Part shown: piece by piece, positions 63,464-64,000 of the stretch | Layout: every line of letters starts with the position of its first letter | How positions within the stretch are numbered: the first letter of the stretch is position 1 | From: Puffinus mauretanicus | Lineage: Eukaryota; Chordata; Aves; Procellariiformes; Procellariidae | Direction of reading: 5' to 3' | Length of the DNA: 64,000 nt | NCBI GenBank assembly: GCA_023333565.1 | Contig: JAJKFH010000948.1 | Location: 5,158,001 to 5,222,000 of the forward strand | Notes under the pieces: model-generated | Seen by the model: only the letters and a program-made list of their open reading frames with translations | What the model was told of the DNA's origin: nothing | Database searches by the model: none | Made by a program: the position numbers and the translations under genes

Positions 63464-64000
63464 CTGAATACAGAGAAGTGGAATTATAGCTCCAAGGTTT
63501 TCTAAGAAATGGTAGGAAACTAGTTAACAGCATGAACAGCCACTGAAACAAAACTTGATCGGTATGCCATAAAGCTATGAATAGTTTTGATGACCGGAAG
63601 AGCAAGGGACATATTGGACATTTTTTATGATAACTGAAAATAAAATTGTAGCACCTATGATAAAAAGAGAAAATTCTACAACAAATATTTAAGCTAATCC
63701 ATAAAATGCACTTGGTGAATCAGTTTGCCACTGTTAGAAGGTATTGGAATATTAATTCAGGGATTAGGCAAAGAGGAGTTAAACCATGCAGTTTTCAATG
63801 AGATATGTACATGGCTGACATGTATTGACTAATCAGATTGCACCATTTCTGTAAGCTGTAAATGGCTTCCAAAAATGAACACCAAAGAGGTTGTCAAATA
63901 CTGATAAGTGGGGTTAGGCATCTTGTATTTCAAAATAACCTGCATATAAATGCTCCATTAAAACAAAGACGCAAGAGGGGGTGGGGGAAAGATGCTTCTC
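63464..64000. other. Unannotated right end of the window
   Basis: AT-rich sequence without recognisable features; possibly intronic if the neighbouring exon candidate is real. Confidence 0.35.

Noticed and set aside
1..64000. CRISPR arrays, operons, prokaryotic promoters, tRNA or rRNA genes
   Set aside because: No spaced identical repeats, no cloverleaf or rRNA sequence noticed, and the overall character is vertebrate nuclear DNA.

Overview
This window looks like nuclear DNA from a bird, probably a non-galliform (Neoaves-like) species. It is AT-rich, has no dense coding, and its recognisable interspersed repeats are CR1 LINE fragments and avian-type endogenous retrovirus LTRs. I saw no bacterial, organellar or viral gene layout. 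No complete protein-coding gene is supported. The single weak coding candidate is a CpG-bearing minus-strand block near 63.2-63.5 kb with plausible splice sites. The rest reads as intergenic or deep intronic sequence, and I cannot tell which.

Layout. 0.85-1.64 kb: old minus-strand CR1 fragment. 3.57-3.60 kb: a 21-bp perfect palindrome carrying LTR-like ends, flanked by a 5-bp direct repeat. 4.18-4.37 and 5.40-5.59 kb: a direct, gap-free duplication of 189 bp. 6.76-7.35 kb: solo LTR (family B) with TG...CA ends and a CCAGT target-site duplication. 7.92-8.89 kb: a second LTR-like element with a TATA box and an internal 101-bp tandem duplication, directly followed by a family B fragment (8.90-9.06 kb). 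11.8-12.05 kb: ancient CR1 fragment. 25.8-26.6 kb (plus) and 30.0-31.1 kb (minus): two family C LTRs in opposite orientation; the second is complete with an ACATA target-site duplication. 28.7-29.0, 31.7-32.1 and 54.4-54.6 kb: weaker ancient CR1-like fragments. 50.1-51.3 kb: a plus-strand CR1 that keeps part of the ORF1 esterase region and the 3' end but lacks nearly all of ORF2. 60.7-62.0 kb: a GC- and TG-rich block, probably LTR-derived.

Between these lie long single-copy-looking AT-rich stretches with homopolymers, short microsatellites, G-runs and several perfect short palindromes. No genes can be shown to work together here. What can be read is a history of retroelement insertion, solo-LTR formation, internal deletion and local duplication. 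Family assignments rest on remembered consensus features and on comparison between copies in this window; no database search was run.
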